Origin: Lichenibacterium minor
Lineage (GTDB): Bacteria; Pseudomonadota; Alphaproteobacteria; Rhizobiales; Beijerinckiaceae
Assembly (NCBI RefSeq): GCF_004137685.1
Contig: NZ_QYBB01000017.1
Span: forward strand, 31,836 to 95,835
Direction: 5' to 3'
Length of the DNA stretch: 64,000 nt
Shown in pieces: positions 61,568-64,000 of this stretch. The notes below the pieces were generated by a model that saw only the letters and a list, made by a program, of their open reading frames with translations, had not been told where the DNA came from and made no database searches. The position numbers and the translations under genes are program-made. Positions within the stretch are counted from its first letter, which is position 1, and the number at the start of each line of letters is the position of its first letter.

Positions 61568-62998
61568 ATGTTCTACCATGAACGGCGCGATCCGGCCGAG
61601 GCCGAGTTTTGGCGCCGTGTCCTCGACCGAGATCCCGCATCGCTATCTGATCCGGCTCCGACTCTCGACGAAGTCCGCGCAGAATTTGCGGCGGAGAAGA
61701 GCAGGCGCGATCTAGTCACCGCGCTCACGAAAGCCGGTTTCTGGAATCTCGCGCAGGTTATCCTCGCAAAATCCAAAGCCTCTATCGGAGTGTCGGCGAC
61801 GGGAGGTGCTGAACCCGCGCCGACCGGTATGGATCCGTCAGCGGATCAGGTCGAGCCCGAGGGCGACTACTTCCGTCCGGATGGAACGTCGGCGCGGATC
61901 AGAGCGTGCGAGCTACGCTCTGCCGATCCGCTCGAAGTCGGCGTGGCGCCGGCCGAGGTTTTTCGCCTTCAGCTTCATCCACTAGCTATCCCGTCCGAAG
62001 AGCCAATCTCCGCCTTCAAGGACAACTCACCTACCCCTCAGGGAGCAGATCGCGAGATCGCGGGTGCGCTTCGTCGCACAAAAGCCACAATGCAATTTCC
62101 CGCGTCGGACTCTATCGAAAACAGGCCGCAAGAGCCTGTCACTGCTCAACTTTTGCCGGGTGTGGGTGCCTCGCCTGTGCTGGAGCCGACCTCCACCCCC
62201 TCTTTATTAGGTAAGGGCGGCGCCGATCCAACCGATCAATGGTCCCAATCGTCACAGCCGAAGCGCACGCGCCGTCGCCGCCCCTCCACACCTCGGAAGG
62301 GCAAGGGGAAAGCCAAGCTCAAGAAGCTCAAGACTATACCCTTCGCGGACCACGAGGACATAGAGACGGCGTACCTCGTGGCGCACGCACTCGGCTACCC
62401 GTTCAACGTCGCCCTCGACTTCAATCCCGGCATCGACCACCTCGATGATGCAGCGAGGGTGAGGTTTTGGGCCGACCTCGTGGTCAACATCAGGTCTTAT
62501 GTCGCATCCCGTCGGGACGCCCGCGGGAAGCCGCCGTCGTGGTGGCAGCTCGTGCTCATCGGCGCCCGCGAGTCACAGCGTCACAACCATCTACGCGAGC
62601 ACTTCCACACGCTCATTCACGTCCCTGACAATCAGGAGCTTCGTCACCTTCGAAAACATTTGAATGCGATGGCTCGGAAGGACGATCGGATATGGTGCCG
62701 CGACATCGTCGTCAGGAAGGTCGACGAGGAGGAACAGATCGACGGTGAACGGATCGGTTCTGCGCTCAACTACCTTCTCAAGGCCGCCAGCAAAGAGACG
62801 ATCGGCAAGCATCCTTGGATGATCTACAACCGCTCGGGCTTCATCGCGGGCAAGCGGACGAGGATAACCACGAACCTCACCGATCCTAAGGTGGTGGCCG
62901 CGACCGAGGAACAGGTCTCCATGCTCCGCCGCCTTCGGGAGGAGAAGCGCTCCATCCTGATCGCGCGGATCCTCAGATCACCGCTACCTTGGGAGTGA
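61568..62998 (+). CDS. HUH-endonuclease (Rep-like) protein, putative
   Basis: With the ATG at 61568 this protein has 476 residues; a GTG at 61499 would add 23 basic ones. Residues 1-230 are low-complexity and poorly conserved in appearance, then a very basic linker follows (KRTRRRRPSTPRKGKGKAKL, from ~232). The C-terminal ~220 residues show WWQLVLIGARESQRHNHLRE, then H345-F-H347 (EHFHTLIHVPD: His-hydrophobic-His) and, ~55 residues on, Y402-L-L-K405 (ALNYLLKAASKET). Order and spacing match motifs 2 and 3 of HUH replication initiators and relaxases. The match is to short motifs, so the call is an inference; it could be a Rep, a relaxase or an HUH transposase. Confidence 0.55.
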   Translation: MFYHERRDPAEAEFWRRVLDRDPASLSDPAPTLDEVRAEFAAEKSRRDLVTALTKAGFWNLAQVILAKSKASIGVSATGGAEPAPTGMDPSADQVEPEGDYFRPDGTSARIRACELRSADPLEVGVAPAEVFRLQLHPLAIPSEEPISAFKDNSPTPQGADREIAGALRRTKATMQFPASDSIENRPQEPVTAQLLPGVGASPVLEPTSTPSLLGKGGADPTDQWSQSSQPKRTRRRRPSTPRKGKGKAKLKKLKTIPFADHEDIETAYLVAHALGYPFNVALDFNPGIDHLDDAARVRFWADLVVNIRSYVASRRDARGKPPSWWQLVLIGARESQRHNHLREHFHTLIHVPDNQELRHLRKHLNAMARKDDRIWCRDIVVRKVDEEEQIDGERIGSALNYLLKAASKETIGKHPWMIYNRSGFIAGKRTRITTNLTDPKVVAATEEQVSMLRRLREEKRSILIARILRSPLPWE

Positions 62999-63034
62999 TC
63001 CTCGACCTCGAGCCTGGGTCAGCCGGGTGCCGAG

Positions 63035-63142
63035 CTTCGACGGTACCGGATGTGGAGCATCCGGAGACGAGCAGAAAGAAGCCCCAAAAACATCTATCTA
63101 AGGGGCTTCTTTCGGGGACATGGACGGGCGTACAGGATGTGG
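63035..63142. repeat. array module 1 (hairpin plus iteron-like ends)
   Basis: It begins CTTCGACGGTACCGGATGTGG, continues with CATCCGGAGACGAGC, has a perfect 12-bp stem GAAAGAAGCCCC/GGGGCTTCTTTC (63074-63085 / 63102-63113) with an AT-rich loop, and closes with CGGGCGTACAGGATGTGG. Modules 2 and 3 repeat this plan. Confidence 0.75.
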
Positions 63143-63162
63143 CGCAGGGCCGGTCGGGTGAC

Positions 63163-63267
63163 CCTCGACCTGGTCGAGGAGGCTTCATCCGGAGGAGAGC
63201 GAATTCTACCCTCTTTTGCCCCTGGAAGGGGCATGGAGATCGAGGGCCGCGCCGGTGCCGGACGTGG
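63163..63267. repeat. array module 2
   Basis: It begins CCTCGACCTGG, then CATCCGGAGGAGAGCGAA aligned with module 3, hairpin GCCCC-TGGAA-GGGGC (63218-63232), and closing CGCCGGTGCCGGACGTGG, 15 of 18 bases as in the module 1 opening repeat. Confidence 0.65.
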
Positions 63268-63286
63268 TGCTGGGTGGGTGACGGCG

Positions 63287-63396
63287 CTCGACGGTTCCGG
63301 ATGAGGCTGTCCCGAGGGGAGAGCGAAAGAAGCCCCAACTATTTTTAAGGGGCTTCGTCTCGGGCTTTTCCGACGGTGCAGGATGTGGCTCGGGGC
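63287..63396. repeat. array module 3
   Basis: It begins CTCGACGGTTCCGGATGAGG, then GGGGAGAGCGAA, hairpin GAAGCCCC/GGGGCTTC (63329-63336 / 63349-63356) with the loop AACTATTTTTAA, and closing CGACGGTGCAGGATGTGG. Confidence 0.75.
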
Positions 63397-63872
63397 ACCC
63401 GCCGCTTGCCGGCATCGACTGCGGGCGCGCCCTGTCTGTGCACCGTGGGACCCGTCGTGGACGTCTTCCCAGCCCGACCCGCTTCGTCTCGACGGACGGA
63501 CTGGCCGCGGCGCTCTTAGATTCGCGATCCGCGCCCGGCGCCGTGGCGAAAAGATATCTGCCACCAGCCGTAAAGGCCTCGACCCTCCCATGAAGCTTCC
63601 CGGTCGTGATCGTGCCGGAGGGGATCGGCTTGGGAAATTTCATCACCGGGCGGTTGCCGTCCCGCGCCGTCTTGGACGAGTTCCGGCCCTGTCTGGCCGA
63701 CGTCGACCGGGGCACGACGCCCGCGGCGCGGGCCTTCGTGGTGCTCGATGCAGCCGTCACGGCTCACGTTCAAGCCCTCGACTACCTCGTCCACGACGTC
63801 GGGGGCGAGTCGAACTGCCCACGCTTCTTCGACAGATCGAGGTGTCTCAAGTCGCGGCTGTTTCTCGGATAA

Positions 63873-64000
63873 TACCAATCGCTTGAAGTCGTGACTCACG
63901 TGGACAGGGGGCGGGCTTTCTGGTTCGGTTTGGCTTCCTTGCTGGGAGGCTGACCATGGCGGCTGGGATCGCGATCACGCGGCAGGATGAGAGCGCTGCG
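63873..64000 (+). mobile_element. left end of an IS630-family insertion sequence
   Basis: A TA dinucleotide (63873) is followed by an end-like sequence (ACCAATCGCTTGAAGTCGTG) and, 80 bases on, by the start of a transposase of IS630 character. IS630 elements insert at TA. Only the first ~128 bp are in the window. Confidence 0.6.
63956..64000 (+). CDS. IS630-family transposase (first 15 codons)
   Basis: The ATG at 63956 follows GGGAGG. The 15 visible residues, MAAGIAITRQDESAA, match the usual N-terminus of IS630 transposases in Hyphomicrobiales, where a short leader of the type I-x-L/I-T/R-x-D-x-SAA precedes the helix-turn-helix. Too short for certainty; the remainder is outside the window. 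Confidence 0.55.
   Translation, partial: MAAGIAITRQDESAA

Larger units (their letters stand above)
62999..63872. other. gene-poor stretch with module array
   Basis: No convincing gene. 63035-63396 is the module array described separately. A frame at 63606-63872 (+, 88 codons: GLGNFITGRLPSRAVLDEFR...) and overlapping minus-strand frames are open but show no ribosome site, family or clear codon bias. The frame ends exactly where the insertion sequence begins, so it could be a gene fragment. Confidence 0.5.
59983..64000. mobile_element. genomic island or integrative element, left junction in UPF0178
   Basis: From ~59983 the GC content drops, codon use loses the strong G/C third-position bias and coding becomes sparse. 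The content is an orphan protein, an AlpA-like helix-turn-helix protein, a protein with HUH-Rep-like motifs, structured inverted repeats, a tandem module array and an insertion sequence. The left border is set by the interrupted gene. The right border and any integrase lie outside the window. Confidence 0.7.

Noticed and set aside
63206..63899. Several overlapping frames of 88-184 codons on both strands between the array and the IS
   Set aside because: No ribosome site, family motif or consistent codon bias; mutually overlapping. Mentioned only in the region entry.

Overview
The window is 64 kb of very GC-rich DNA with almost gap-free gene packing, many GTGA, ATGA and TGATG start/stop overlaps and frequent GTG starts. 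Together with the fabA-fabB-fabI operon, a fused QuiC dehydratase, ScoAB, an ArsB-type carrier, a SleB-type wall hydrolase and a TTAACCAT (CtrA-like) site, this suggests a free-living alphaproteobacterium, most likely of the order Hyphomicrobiales (Rhizobiales). The genus cannot be fixed from the sequence alone. No rRNA, tRNA or CRISPR array was found.

Layout. 0-12.5 kb: the 3' end of a YcjF-like membrane protein gene; a small secreted protein; a short-chain dehydrogenase; a reverse-strand operon fabA-fabB-fabI-cobB-GNAT (unsaturated fatty acid synthesis plus a sirtuin and an acetyltransferase); mutT; then a forward set of a secreted glycoside hydrolase, an LRR-protein kinase, an SF2 helicase and a CitE-like lyase. 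12.5-24.8 kb: urate oxidase, a gamma-glutamyltransferase homologue that lacks its catalytic threonine, an overlapping sulfotransferase/fold-IV PLP enzyme pair, a surface-glycan set (GT2, TVP38-type protein, DUF2142, acyltransferase 3), an EamA exporter, scoAB and trxA. 24.9-34.8 kb: a catabolic cluster with a Rieske N-demethylase-type oxygenase, a cystathionine gamma-synthase-family enzyme and three flavoproteins, followed by a convergent DszA/NtaA-type flavin monooxygenase and a solute-binding protein whose gene has a sigma-54-like promoter.

34.9-43.3 kb: a duplicated DMT carrier, an ArsB-like carrier, a metallophosphoesterase and an MFS carrier, preceded by a sigma-54-like promoter and by the genes for an NtrC-class regulator and its sensor kinase, so the region reads as a self-contained sigma-54 regulon; then a DUF892 protein. 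43.4-59.9 kb: glpD with a divergent 2OG-oxygenase/DeoR-repressor pair and candidate operators, a decayed AraC gene, quiC, a CoA-transferase/HMG-CoA-lyase pair with an aromatic-acid-type MFS carrier, a collagen-like lipoprotein, PEBP, moaB, a wall hydrolase, an enoyl-CoA hydratase and an isoaspartyl peptidase.

59.98-64.0 kb is clearly foreign. It interrupts a UPF0178 (YaiI) gene after about 22 codons, has visibly lower GC and sparser coding, and carries an orphan protein, an AlpA-like helix-turn-helix protein, a protein with HUH-Rep-like motifs, a long multi-branch inverted repeat and a tandem array of three ~105-bp modules, each with a GCCCC/GGGGC hairpin and an iteron-like 18-bp end. The window ends inside an IS630-type insertion sequence. 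This HUH/array element is the best candidate for something undescribed.
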